Source of the DNA: Paracoccaceae bacterium
GTDB lineage: Bacteria; Pseudomonadota; Alphaproteobacteria; Rhodobacterales; Rhodobacteraceae
Direction: 5' to 3'
NCBI GenBank assembly: GCA_029244725.1
Contig: JAQWQJ010000019.1
Location: 1-64,000, forward strand
DNA length: 64,000 nucleotides
Both the position numbers and the translations under genes were made by a program. The notes under the pieces were generated by a model. That model saw nothing but the letters and a program-made list of their open reading frames with translations, was not told where the DNA came from and did no database searches. Positions 36,106-44,541 of this stretch are shown piece by piece; the stretch's first letter is position 1, and each line of letters opens with the position of its first letter.

Positions 36106-37038
36106 CTAAGAATCCATCACCAAACCTGCGAGTTCGGTTGCTTTGGCTATAAAACGCGCATTCCGTTTGCCAATCTCGTCTTCGTTTTGTCTACTGATGT
36201 TCCAACCGACGTAGGTCATGGCACGCAGAGCGAGGAAGAGGTCAAGCGCCTCGGTATCCAAGTCCCGCAGCGATTTGTAACCAGCTAAGAGCGCTGTTTT
36301 TAGCACGTGGTAGTCGGGCTCGTCTTGAAGTTTGAGAAGTGCTGTCGCAATTTCAAACAGGCGGTATCCAAAGCCACCGTCGTCGAAATCGATAAACCTG
36401 ATGGCGTTACCGTCCACCATGACATTTGCCGGGACGAGATCGGCGTGGATCAATCCGTAGTCGAGCTTTGCCGATAGTGCATCAAGTTTGTTGTTAGCGA
36501 AATTCCTAAACTCTACGAGAAGCGTTCGTTCTTTTGCGGTCAACTCAGGATTTTCCCAGAAGCGACCCCACAGAGGCATCTCACCGATTAAGCCTGACAA
36601 GTTCCATGATGGACGGTCACAAGTTTTAGCGCCGATCCACGAGTCCGAAACCTCATGCAGTCTAGCTATTTCGAGGCCAAACTGATTGAACGTCGCATTG
36701 CGCGTTTGCACGTCCATTTTGCACAAGCCGGTGTCGAGCGTCTCGCCGCCTAACCATGAAAGAACGTCAACCTGATGTGCTTTTACCCGATGCAATAATT
36801 CGCCGCTAACGCTGGCAAGCGGCACTGGCACAGATAGTCCTGCATTGGCAAGTTCTGCCATCCAGTCCAATTCAGAGCGTAACTCGGCATCCGTTCGATA
36901 TCCCTGGCGATGCACACGCAAGGCCAATGGGCCCTGAGAGCGCTCCACTCGGAAGACGGCATTTTCACGGGCTGCGACAAGAGAGGCTTTTGAACCCTCA
37001 AGCCCCCAAATCGGCAAGGCGTCTTGAACGACGCTCAT
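36106..37038 (-). CDS. APH-family phosphotransferase (hydroxylysine/homoserine/choline kinase-like)
   Basis: Aminoglycoside-phosphotransferase-fold small-molecule kinase, 310 residues. Catalytic loop GLIHADLVPANVMV (HxDxxxxN) and metal-binding FIDFDDGGF are intact. It overlaps the phospho-lyase gene by 4 bases and is the last gene of the IclR-headed operon. In vertebrates the homologous pairing is hydroxylysine kinase with 5-phosphohydroxylysine phospho-lyase, and ethanolamine kinase with phosphoethanolamine phospho-lyase. The likely role is therefore phosphorylation of a hydroxylated amine or amino acid; the exact substrate is unknown. Confidence 0.8.
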   Translation of the reverse strand: MSVVQDALPIWGLEGSKASLVAARENAVFRVERSQGPLALRVHRQGYRTDAELRSELDWMAELANAGLSVPVPLASVSGELLHRVKAHQVDVLSWLGGETLDTGLCKMDVQTRNATFNQFGLEIARLHEVSDSWIGAKTCDRPSWNLSGLIGEMPLWGRFWENPELTAKERTLLVEFRNFANNKLDALSAKLDYGLIHADLVPANVMVDGNAIRFIDFDDGGFGYRLFEIATALLKLQDEPDYHVLKTALLAGYKSLRDLDTEALDLFLALRAMTYVGWNISRQNEDEIGKRNARFIAKATELAGLVMDS

Positions 37039-38324
37039 GGGCGCAAAGGGATTTCGGACAACACGCTGTCCAATGTGTCAAACAATTGATCCGCGTTTTC
37101 GATTGAAAATGGCATGGGCGGGCGAATTTTCAGCGTGTTCTTATACCGACCCAGCTTGGAAAGAAGAATCCCGCGATGGCGCATGGCATTTACGACCCGA
37201 TCGGTGAATTCGCTGGCTGGCTGTTTGGTAATTCGGTTCAAAACCATTTCCGCCCCGAAGATTAGCCCATCACCCCTCACGTCGCCGATAACATCATATT
37301 TTTCAGCTAGGGCGTCCATTCGAACTAGGGCATGTCGACCAACCGTGCGGGCATTGGCGACAAGGTCATTGTCGTCTATCTCATCCAAGACGGCTATGGC
37401 TGCGGCACAGGAAACTGGATTTCCGCCGAACGTGTTGAAGTAACGATAGCCCTCGCGAAATGCTTTGACGATTTCTGCATCGGCAATGACACCACCAACT
37501 GGATGACCGTTGGCCATTGGTTTGCCTAAGACCATCACATCGGGCACGACCCCAGCCCTTTCGTGCGCCCACATATGGCTGCCTGTTCGACCGAAACCTG
37601 ATTGCACCTCATCGCAAATCAATAAGCCTCCAGCCTTTTTCACAACCGAGGCAACGGGTTTCAACCATCCTTCGGGGTGCGATGGAAAGCCTTCGTTCAA
37701 AAAGTACGGGCAGATAACAAGGGCGGCAAAACCGGTGCCGTCTTCCTCGAGTTCCTCAATCTGTTTGGCGACGCTTGCAGCAAAGATAGCGCCATCAACG
37801 TCCGTTACGCGGAAACTATCTGGGGCTTCGACAAAGCGAAAATATCGACCCAACCCAAAGCCTACGCTTGGGATGTTGGATTTGCTCAGTTGGCTGACAA
37901 GTGACGTATTTCCATGATAGGTCGCGTCGGTCGCGATAACGCCACGCTTGCCTGTCACTGCCTCGGCCATGCGCAAAGCTATGTCGTTCGCCTCAGACCC
38001 CGTGCAGGTCAAAATCGCGGTGTTGAGCGTTTCATCCATCGTGCTCGTGAGACGCTCGATGTAGGATAAAATTCCGTCGTGCAAGTATCGAGTATGGGTA
38101 TTAAGTGTACCCGCTTGCTCACAAATAGCTTCTACAACGCGAGGATTGCAATGCCCCACATGGGGGACATTGTTGTAGCAATCCAAATACTTGCGTCCGT
38201 CCGCATCCCATAGCCAAACACCCTCTCCTTTAACGATGTGAACCGGATCGTCATAAAAGGTTGCTACGTTTGGGCCCATAAGTCGGGCGCGATCGTTCAG
38301 CAATTGTACGTTGCCATGTGTCAT
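37035..38324 (-). CDS. Class III aminotransferase-fold phospho-lyase (AGXT2L/ETNPPL-like)
   Basis: PLP enzyme of 429 residues with K268 (VLGKPMANGHPVGG) and D238 (ICDEVQSGFGRTG). The segment YLDCYNNVPHVGHCNPRVVE and TRYLHDGILSYIERL is a hallmark of the AGXT2L group, whose known members eliminate phosphate and ammonia from phosphoethanolamine or 5-phosphohydroxylysine rather than transaminate. Start at ATG 38324 makes the 4-base ATGA overlap with the MBL gene; the longer frame runs deep into it. The adjacent kinase strongly supports the phospho-lyase reading. Confidence 0.82.
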   Translation of the reverse strand: MTHGNVQLLNDRARLMGPNVATFYDDPVHIVKGEGVWLWDADGRKYLDCYNNVPHVGHCNPRVVEAICEQAGTLNTHTRYLHDGILSYIERLTSTMDETLNTAILTCTGSEANDIALRMAEAVTGKRGVIATDATYHGNTSLVSQLSKSNIPSVGFGLGRYFRFVEAPDSFRVTDVDGAIFAASVAKQIEELEEDGTGFAALVICPYFLNEGFPSHPEGWLKPVASVVKKAGGLLICDEVQSGFGRTGSHMWAHERAGVVPDVMVLGKPMANGHPVGGVIADAEIVKAFREGYRYFNTFGGNPVSCAAAIAVLDEIDDNDLVANARTVGRHALVRMDALAEKYDVIGDVRGDGLIFGAEMVLNRITKQPASEFTDRVVNAMRHRGILLSKLGRYKNTLKIRPPMPFSIENADQLFDTLDSVLSEIPLRP

Positions 38325-39178
38325 AGTTCGATTTTCAAACCGTCCCTGCCAACAATCAATGGACCATCCCAATGACCCTTAACCGCATCCTGCCAATCCT
38401 TTGGCCCATAGTCGGGATCGTCAGAAGGAATAAGGTGCGACAGGGCCAGCCGTTTAACCCCCGCTTTGGTCGCAGTTATTGCGGCATCATGTGCATACGT
38501 ATGAGACCGCAGCCAGTGTGCCATCAACCGATCAGAACCGTTTCCAACGCGCTCCATCAAGGCGGGCAAGGCTGCCTCAAGCATGGCTTCATGAATTAGC
38601 AAATCAGCACCGCGTGCGAAGTCCTCTAACGCTTGGATTGGGGCTGTATCGCCAGAGAATACGACATGTGTACTGTCGGTCTTAAACGAAAGTGCAAACG
38701 TATCCACTAACGGTGGATGCTCTGTGCGAATAGCCGAAACATTTATTCCATCTTGTTCAAAGACTTGACCGGCATCAATCACATGAAACGTCATAAGATT
38801 ACGCAAATCTGGACGCCCCTCGTCTTCAATCCTAAGATCAATATCGGCCTTCATCGACGCAAGAAATCCATTCCAATAATCATCCAACCCCTCGGGGCCA
38901 TAGATGTCCACATTAGTCTTTAAACCGGCAGTCCAAGCGGTATGCAACAGCGGCCCAAGTTCCAGATAGTGATCGGAATGTAAGTGCGTGATGAAAATTA
39001 GCGATAGATCTCGCAATTGAATGTCTTGGTCCACCAATCCTTTCGTCACACCTAAGGCACAGTCCACAACGATCTGCTTACCATTGAGGCAAATAAGATT
39101 AGACGTGGGAAGAGACGAACCTGGTCGAATTGCCGGCCCGCCTTTTGTACCAAGCAGTGCAACATAGTCTTTGTTCAT
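38321..39178 (-). CDS. MBL-fold metallo-hydrolase
   Basis: Metallo-beta-lactamase-fold hydrolase of 285 residues with the zinc motif THLHSDH (H65, H67, D69, H70), later FSGDTAP and LSHLIPSDDP. Layout is like RNase Z/arylsulfatase-type members. In this operon it might open a lactone or cyclic intermediate of the catabolic route, which is inference. Gap to the upstream aminotransferase is 11 bases; overlap with the downstream gene is 4 bases. Confidence 0.85.
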   Translation of the reverse strand: MNKDYVALLGTKGGPAIRPGSSLPTSNLICLNGKQIVVDCALGVTKGLVDQDIQLRDLSLIFITHLHSDHYLELGPLLHTAWTAGLKTNVDIYGPEGLDDYWNGFLASMKADIDLRIEDEGRPDLRNLMTFHVIDAGQVFEQDGINVSAIRTEHPPLVDTFALSFKTDSTHVVFSGDTAPIQALEDFARGADLLIHEAMLEAALPALMERVGNGSDRLMAHWLRSHTYAHDAAITATKAGVKRLALSHLIPSDDPDYGPKDWQDAVKGHWDGPLIVGRDGLKIEL

Positions 39179-39189
39179 TTCTTGGCCTT

Positions 39190-40536
39190 TCAGGTGGCAG
39201 CGAAGCCTGCGTCCAGAGCCGATAGGATGGTCGTAGCATCCGCCTCGGTCAAAACAAGTGGCGGCGATAAGATTAGATTTGGCCCCGATACGCGAACCAT
39301 AGCACCGCTTTGATATGCAGCTTCTTGAACCGTCATTGCAGTCTCTGCATCAATAGGGGCTTTCGTCGCTCGATCGCTGACCATTTCAATCGCCGTCATA
39401 AGACCGTGACCGCCACGAACGTCGCCAATGATATCGTATTTTTGTTGCAGAGCCAGGCAACCCTCATAGAGTTGCGTTCCCCGCGCTGCAGCGTTTTCCA
39501 CCACGTTCAATCGTTTGGTTTCTGCAAGGCACGCCAGCGCTGCTGCGGCCCCAACCGGGTGACCGGAATAGGTGTAGCCATGGCCAATTTTTGCGGACGG
39601 GTTCTGTTCGAACACGTCAACCATCCGCTCGCCAAGCATCACGGCACCAAAGGGAAAAAACCCATTGGTGATCGCCTTTGCTGTCGCCATCATGTCTGGT
39701 TTAATGCCCCAAAGACGCGCGCCAGACCAAGCGCCGGTGCGCCCGTATGCAGTTATAACTTCATCTGTGATCAACAAAATACCATTGCGGGTGCAGATTT
39801 CCTGCACCATTGGCGCGAAGCTTTTATGCGGTGGAATGACGCCACCTGCCCCAAGGATCGGCTCCATAATCAACGCCGCGATAGTGTTCGCACCCTGGAA
39901 AGCGATCTCATCCTCAAGTGCGGCAACGCAGAGTATCGCCAGTTTTTCAGGGTCAGTTTCGTTGAAAGGGTTGCGGTAGGTGTAAGGTGCCGGAATGTGG
40001 AAGCACCCGGGCAAAAGCGGTTCATATGCGGTGCGGAAATTGGCGTTTCCATTCACCGATGCCCCGCCCATATGCGTCCCGTGATATCCCTTTTTCAGGC
40101 TGAGAAACTTTGTCCGCCCACCCTCGCCGCGAAGCTTGTGGTACTGACGCGCAAGACGAAGCGACGTCTCAACCGAATCCGATCCGCCGGATGTAAAAAA
40201 CGCACGGGAAAGGCCATCTTCGGCAAAGAACTGGTTGAGCTCATATGACAGTTCAATGATCGCGTCGTTTGATGTGCCTCTGAACGTCGAATAATACGGC
40301 AAACGCTCCAATTGCGCTGAAATCGCATCTTTAACTGGTTGGCACGAATACCCAAGATTTACGTTCCAGAGCCCACCGACCGCATCAACAACCGAATGAC
40401 CGTCAACGTCCGTGATTGAAACGCCACTAGATCCGGTAATGATTTTTGGTGGCTGCTCCACACTGTCCTGCGGAGACGTCATCGGGTGCCACATAAAACG
40501 GCCATTGTTTTCTTTTAGAAAATTTGAGTCTTTCAT
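39190..40536 (-). CDS. Omega-amino acid aminotransferase, class III
   Basis: PLP aminotransferase of 448 residues. K287 (TAKAITNGFFPFGA) is the PLP lysine and D258 (LITDEVITAYGRTG) the cofactor aspartate; N-terminal FMWHPMTSP is typical of omega-amino acid:pyruvate enzymes (beta-alanine, putrescine or taurine type). Start at ATG 40536 overlaps the iclR stop as ATGA. It probably removes a terminal amino group from the substrate or an intermediate of this operon. Confidence 0.88.
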   Translation of the reverse strand: MKDSNFLKENNGRFMWHPMTSPQDSVEQPPKIITGSSGVSITDVDGHSVVDAVGGLWNVNLGYSCQPVKDAISAQLERLPYYSTFRGTSNDAIIELSYELNQFFAEDGLSRAFFTSGGSDSVETSLRLARQYHKLRGEGGRTKFLSLKKGYHGTHMGGASVNGNANFRTAYEPLLPGCFHIPAPYTYRNPFNETDPEKLAILCVAALEDEIAFQGANTIAALIMEPILGAGGVIPPHKSFAPMVQEICTRNGILLITDEVITAYGRTGAWSGARLWGIKPDMMATAKAITNGFFPFGAVMLGERMVDVFEQNPSAKIGHGYTYSGHPVGAAAALACLAETKRLNVVENAAARGTQLYEGCLALQQKYDIIGDVRGGHGLMTAIEMVSDRATKAPIDAETAMTVQEAAYQSGAMVRVSGPNLILSPPLVLTEADATTILSALDAGFAAT

Positions 40537-41342
40537 TTCGCGGCTTCCAATACGGGTGGTTGTGACATGGATTTGGTCCATAATTTCTCAATATCGGCGG
40601 GCATCAGGCCTCCCCAGTTGTGAGTGATCTCTCGACTTGCAATAATCAGCTGCTGTTTGACGAGGTGTTCAAGTTCAGGTGTAAATCTCGAAGCGACGCA
40701 AGCCACGGAAACGGCACCTGCATATTTGGCAGTTGAATCAAATATTGGGCAGGAAACACCCTGGATATCGTGCTCATAGCCACGATTTGAGTTCGCAAAG
40801 CCTGTTTCGCGCACTTTCGCGACCGATCTCCTTAGATCGTCGATCGAAACCACCGTCGTGGGCGTAAATGCCTCCATCCGATCGACGGCGAAATCCATCA
40901 GGTTTTCCGGTCCAAATGCCAATGCACACAATCCCGAGGCGGTGGCGTGAAGCGGAAAAAGTGAAAGATCAATGATGGCGCGCGTGCTGTGTTTCGGCGA
41001 TTCGCAATCAAGCAAAGGGTATACTTTGTTACCCGACAAAACCGTCACATGCGCGGTTTCACCGGTCACATTGCTCAACGATGAAAGCGCCGCCTGGGAG
41101 CTGACTTTACGCGGAACTGTTAGCTCACGCATATGGGCAAGCTGCAACAATGCAGGCCCAAGCCTGTATTGCTTTGTCGTTTCATTTTGCTCGACAAACC
41201 CAGCTTCTTCAAGGGCTTGAAGGTGTCTGTAAGTTGTAGCTTTGTCGCGTTTTGCAAGCTTGCAAAACTGTGACAATCCGATCGTCGGACGACCAGGCGA
41301 GAAAAATTCGAGAAGCTTAAGAGTTTTGGTTGCAGACGACAT
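40533..41342 (-). CDS. IclR-family transcriptional regulator
   Basis: 269 residues: N-terminal winged helix (about 1-65; IGLSQFCKLAKRDKATTYRH) and IclR effector domain (about 75-250). It heads the minus-strand operon and is divergent from tctC. A GGTTCA-N5-TGAACC palindrome just before tctC is a good operator candidate, so both catabolic genes and transporter are probably under its control. Confidence 0.9.
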   Translation of the reverse strand: MSSATKTLKLLEFFSPGRPTIGLSQFCKLAKRDKATTYRHLQALEEAGFVEQNETTKQYRLGPALLQLAHMRELTVPRKVSSQAALSSLSNVTGETAHVTVLSGNKVYPLLDCESPKHSTRAIIDLSLFPLHATASGLCALAFGPENLMDFAVDRMEAFTPTTVVSIDDLRRSVAKVRETGFANSNRGYEHDIQGVSCPIFDSTAKYAGAVSVACVASRFTPELEHLVKQQLIIASREITHNWGGLMPADIEKLWTKSMSQPPVLEAAK

Positions 41343-41420
41343 TCAGACCTTCAAATCCCATGGTGATAGAAAAAATTTGACAGAAGTAGATTAACAAGGC
41401 AATCTTTTTTATGCAACATC

Positions 41421-41437
41421 GGTTCAATATATGAACC
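41421..41437. promoter_or_regulatory. Candidate IclR operator before tctC
   Basis: GGTTCA-ATATA-TGAACC is a perfect 17-bp palindrome ending 16 bases before the tctC start codon. The inner core TTCA-N5-TGAA equals the candidate BhcR site at 7070. A protein bound here would block ribosome-site-proximal transcription of the transporter operon. Confidence 0.5.
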
Positions 41438-41453
41438 ATCAAGGGAGAAACCA

Positions 41454-42398
41454 ATGACTAAGTTTAAACTGTCAGCGACGGCAATTGCGCTGGCCATGAC
41501 TGCTATGGCTGGTGCCGCTCAAGCAGACTATCCTGAAAAACCAGTAGAATTCGTTGTTCCATGGCCTCCGGGTGATCTGGAAGACGTGCTTACACGCATG
41601 ATCGCCGAGGATTTCTCGGAAGAATATGGCGTTCCAACTGCGGTTGTGAACAAACCAGGCGGCGGAGGCGGCCCATTCCCCGGTGCCATCGAAGTGGCAA
41701 ATGCACCTGCAGACGGTTACACAATCGGATCATTCATCATCGCGATCCCAGTTGTTGGCCCGCAGATTGGAATTCCAGAGCTTAATCCTGATCCGTTTGT
41801 GCCACTTGGAAACTTCCTGACTTATCCGTTCGTAATCGCTGCAGGTTCTAACGCCCCTTACGACGATATGGCAGGCTTAGCTGCCCACGCAGCAGACAAT
41901 GATGTGGTTCTTGGACACTTTGGTGGGCCACTGGTTCCAACCAGAGTGACGCTAGCATTGGCCAAAGAAATGGGCTTTTCATATGCAGCAGACGCCGCGT
42001 TTGATGCGCTTGATTGCAATACATTGGCCTCAGGCGATGTGGACGTTATCAACACCACACTGCAGTTGATCTTGCCATGTCTTGACGATGTCAAAGTTCT
42101 AGCTTCGATCGGTGCCGAGCGTATTGGCCTTACACCAGATACTCCAACCGTTGCAGAGCTTGCACCTTCGCTAAACGTAGCGCTGTGGAACGGCCTGTTC
42201 GTACATGCTGATACACCCAAGGACGCGCAGGAAAAAATCATTGCTGTTGCACAAAAAACGATGATGTCAGAGCGTGCTCAGACATTGGCGGCAGAAACTG
42301 GTGCTCTGGTTTACTGGCAGCCAGCTTCTGAAGTTGTTTCTCAGATCACTACGGATATCGAGACGATGGCAAACATCGGCGCTATGTTATCTGAATAA
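41454..42398 (+). CDS. tctC: Tripartite tricarboxylate transporter substrate-binding protein (TctC/Bug)
   Basis: Periplasmic Bug-family binding protein of 314 residues with signal peptide (KLSATAIALAMTAMAGAAQA) and the family start DYPEKPVEFVVPWPPGDLED, then VVNKPGGGGG. AAGGGAGAAACC precedes the ATG. Bug proteins bind carboxylate-bearing small molecules; the ligand is probably the acidic substrate degraded by the surrounding enzymes. Confidence 0.92.
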   Translation: MTKFKLSATAIALAMTAMAGAAQADYPEKPVEFVVPWPPGDLEDVLTRMIAEDFSEEYGVPTAVVNKPGGGGGPFPGAIEVANAPADGYTIGSFIIAIPVVGPQIGIPELNPDPFVPLGNFLTYPFVIAAGSNAPYDDMAGLAAHAADNDVVLGHFGGPLVPTRVTLALAKEMGFSYAADAAFDALDCNTLASGDVDVINTTLQLILPCLDDVKVLASIGAERIGLTPDTPTVAELAPSLNVALWNGLFVHADTPKDAQEKIIAVAQKTMMSERAQTLAAETGALVYWQPASEVVSQITTDIETMANIGAMLSE

Positions 42399-42411
42399 CC
42401 AACGCAATTCG

Positions 42412-42437
42412 GTTGGGCGGTCCACGCCGCCCAACCA
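42412..42437 (+). terminator. Attenuator hairpin between tctC and tctB
   Basis: GGTTGGGCGG (42412-42421) pairs perfectly with CCGCCCAACC (42428-42437) over a six-base loop and is followed by ACTTTATT. Between a binding protein and its membrane subunits this should lower downstream expression and protect the tctC message. Confidence 0.75.
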
Positions 42438-42467
42438 CTTTATTCTCGACAACCGCGGGGTTGCCAC

Positions 42468-43007
42468 ATGTCGCGTGTTCAAACGCTTCAATCACTTTTC
42501 AAACGCTACAGACGGCCAGGCGACATCGTGTTTGCATGGTTTATCTTGGGTTTTTCCGTTTTGCTGTTGTCCCAAATCGCCGACCAAACGGCCTGGCGCA
42601 ACGGTGGAAAATTGTTTGCACAACCCCGGTTTTGGCCCGCTGTTTCTTTGGGCGGCACGTCCGTTTTTGCAGCGCTCCACCTTATCAGTTCGGCACTATC
42701 TGATCGCATTGAGGGACGCTGGAAAGAAGTCTTGTTGTGGTTCAAGTCACTTGAGTACGCGGGATGGTTTATCGCCTATGCTCTAGTTGTTCCATATGTT
42801 GGCTATCTGCCAACGACGGTGGCTTTTGCCTTGGCACTAGCTGTTCGCGTTGGGTACCGGAAAATTTCAACTTTGGTGATTTCTGCCCTTTCTGCAGTCG
42901 TAATCGTAGTATTGTTCAAGACACTACTCAAAGTGAACCTGCCGTCGGGTTTGATGTATGAATCGCTTCCCGATGGTCTCCGCCAAATCATGCTGACTTA
43001 TTTCTGA
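42468..43007 (+). CDS. tctB: Tripartite tricarboxylate transporter small membrane subunit (TctB)
   Basis: 179 residues with four hydrophobic spans (about 20-37, 52-72, 92-110, 130-150), as expected for TctB. It starts after the attenuator and ends directly before tctA. Confidence 0.87.
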   Translation: MSRVQTLQSLFKRYRRPGDIVFAWFILGFSVLLLSQIADQTAWRNGGKLFAQPRFWPAVSLGGTSVFAALHLISSALSDRIEGRWKEVLLWFKSLEYAGWFIAYALVVPYVGYLPTTVAFALALAVRVGYRKISTLVISALSAVVIVVLFKTLLKVNLPSGLMYESLPDGLRQIMLTYF

Positions 43008-43016
43008 TTGGATTTG

Positions 43017-44537
43017 ATGATGGAAAACCTTCTTGCAGGGTTTGAGATGCTCGCCCGCTGGGACGTCGTTTTGGCACTATTCATCGGTTCGATCGGGGGC
43101 GTCATTATCGGCGCAATCCCCGGTGTTGGCCCTGCGGTGGCCATCGCAATCCTTTTGCCCGCAACATTTGGGCTGGACCCCATTGTCGGTCTAACCATGC
43201 TGCTCGGAATATACGGATCATCTATGTATGGCGGGGCTATTCCCGCGGTTCTGATAAACACTCCCGGTACAGCCGTTAACGCGCTGACGTCCTATGACGG
43301 CTACCCCATGACCCAACGCGGAGAAGCACATCGCGCCGTTTCGCTAGCCTATTCCGCATCCTTTTGGGGCGGCATTTTCGGCATCCTCTGTCTAATCTTG
43401 TTGTCCCCAGTGCTGGCACTAGTGGCACCTATGTTCGGCAGCAGAGAGATTTTCTTGGCCGCGCTGCTTGGAATTATCCTCGTAATTCTTGCGCACCGAG
43501 GTCAAATTTTCGCGGCCGGATTGCTGGCTATGTTCGGGATCTTTCTGCAGACCGTTGGCCTTGACGCGGTGACCTATACACAGCGCTACACATTCGGTCA
43601 GTCATTCCTTAGTTCAGGCGTAAATCTGATCGTGGTCGTCCTTGGCCTTTTCGCACTTAGCCAAGCATTTTTTCTTCTAACAGAACCTGACAACAGTCCT
43701 GACGCCAAGCCTGTCACAGGCAAAATGAGTGCTGGCATCAAGGAACTGCTAAAGCACAAACGCGTAGCAACTGTCGCATCGGGCTTTGGCGTGGTCCTTG
43801 GGATGATCCCGGGAACCGGTGAATTTACCGCCCAGTTCATGAGCTACACTTACGCGCAAAAGACCTCAAAAGATCCCGATGCCTTTGGTAAGGGTTCACC
43901 CGAGGGCTTGATCGCATCCGAAGCCGCGAACAATGCTGTCCCTGCTGCAGCCATGATACCGCTTTTAGCGCTCGGAATTCCGGGCGAAGCTTTGACAGCG
44001 ATGATGTTATCAGTTTTCTACGTGCATAACGTGATCCCCGGACCTCAATTGTTCCAGAACAACATCGACCTGGTTTATGGTCTTTATTTTGCGCTCATTG
44101 CCTTGAACGTGATCGTCATGGTGTTCTTGCTGTTTTCGACAAATTTGCTGACTAAGATCATCCGCGTTCCGACACGTTTCCTTGGCGTGATGATATTGCT
44201 GCTGTCTTTCGTGGGGGTGTACTCGCTTCGCAATTCATTGACGGACTGCATGATTGCTGCAGGATTTGGCGTGTTGGGACTGATCCTGAAACGTCTGAAT
44301 TTGCCTATAGTGCCAATCATCCTAGGCATGGTTCTTGGTGGCATTATGGAGGTCAAACTTCGCTCTTCAATGCCGCGCCTGAAAACGCCGTTTGATATGA
44401 TCGACCGGCCGATATCATTCATACTGTTTGCGTTGATCCTTATCGTGCTTGCGCTTCATGTGCGTACACTAATCAAGGAATGGCGCGCCCACGAACCAGA
44501 GGCTGATCATGACCTTCATGACAGCCAAATGAGGTAA
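43017..44537 (+). CDS. tctA: Tripartite tricarboxylate transporter large membrane subunit (TctA)
   Basis: About 506 residues with ten to twelve spans and TctA signatures: GGVIIGAIPGVGPAVAIAIL, YGGAIPAVLINTPGT, and SEAANNAVPAAAMIPLLALG with IPG. ATG 43017 is taken; an in-frame TTG at 43008 directly after the tctB stop is the alternative, and neither has a strong ribosome site, suggesting coupling to tctB translation. Confidence 0.92.
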   Translation: MMENLLAGFEMLARWDVVLALFIGSIGGVIIGAIPGVGPAVAIAILLPATFGLDPIVGLTMLLGIYGSSMYGGAIPAVLINTPGTAVNALTSYDGYPMTQRGEAHRAVSLAYSASFWGGIFGILCLILLSPVLALVAPMFGSREIFLAALLGIILVILAHRGQIFAAGLLAMFGIFLQTVGLDAVTYTQRYTFGQSFLSSGVNLIVVVLGLFALSQAFFLLTEPDNSPDAKPVTGKMSAGIKELLKHKRVATVASGFGVVLGMIPGTGEFTAQFMSYTYAQKTSKDPDAFGKGSPEGLIASEAANNAVPAAAMIPLLALGIPGEALTAMMLSVFYVHNVIPGPQLFQNNIDLVYGLYFALIALNVIVMVFLLFSTNLLTKIIRVPTRFLGVMILLLSFVGVYSLRNSLTDCMIAAGFGVLGLILKRLNLPIVPIILGMVLGGIMEVKLRSSMPRLKTPFDMIDRPISFILFALILIVLALHVRTLIKEWRAHEPEADHDLHDSQMR

Positions 44538-44541
44538 ACTG

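Noticed and set aside
39310-40248. 312-codon plus-strand open frame opposite the omega-aminotransferase
   Set aside because: Antisense shadow of a gene with intact PLP motifs; cysteine/histidine/arginine-rich translation without domain features.
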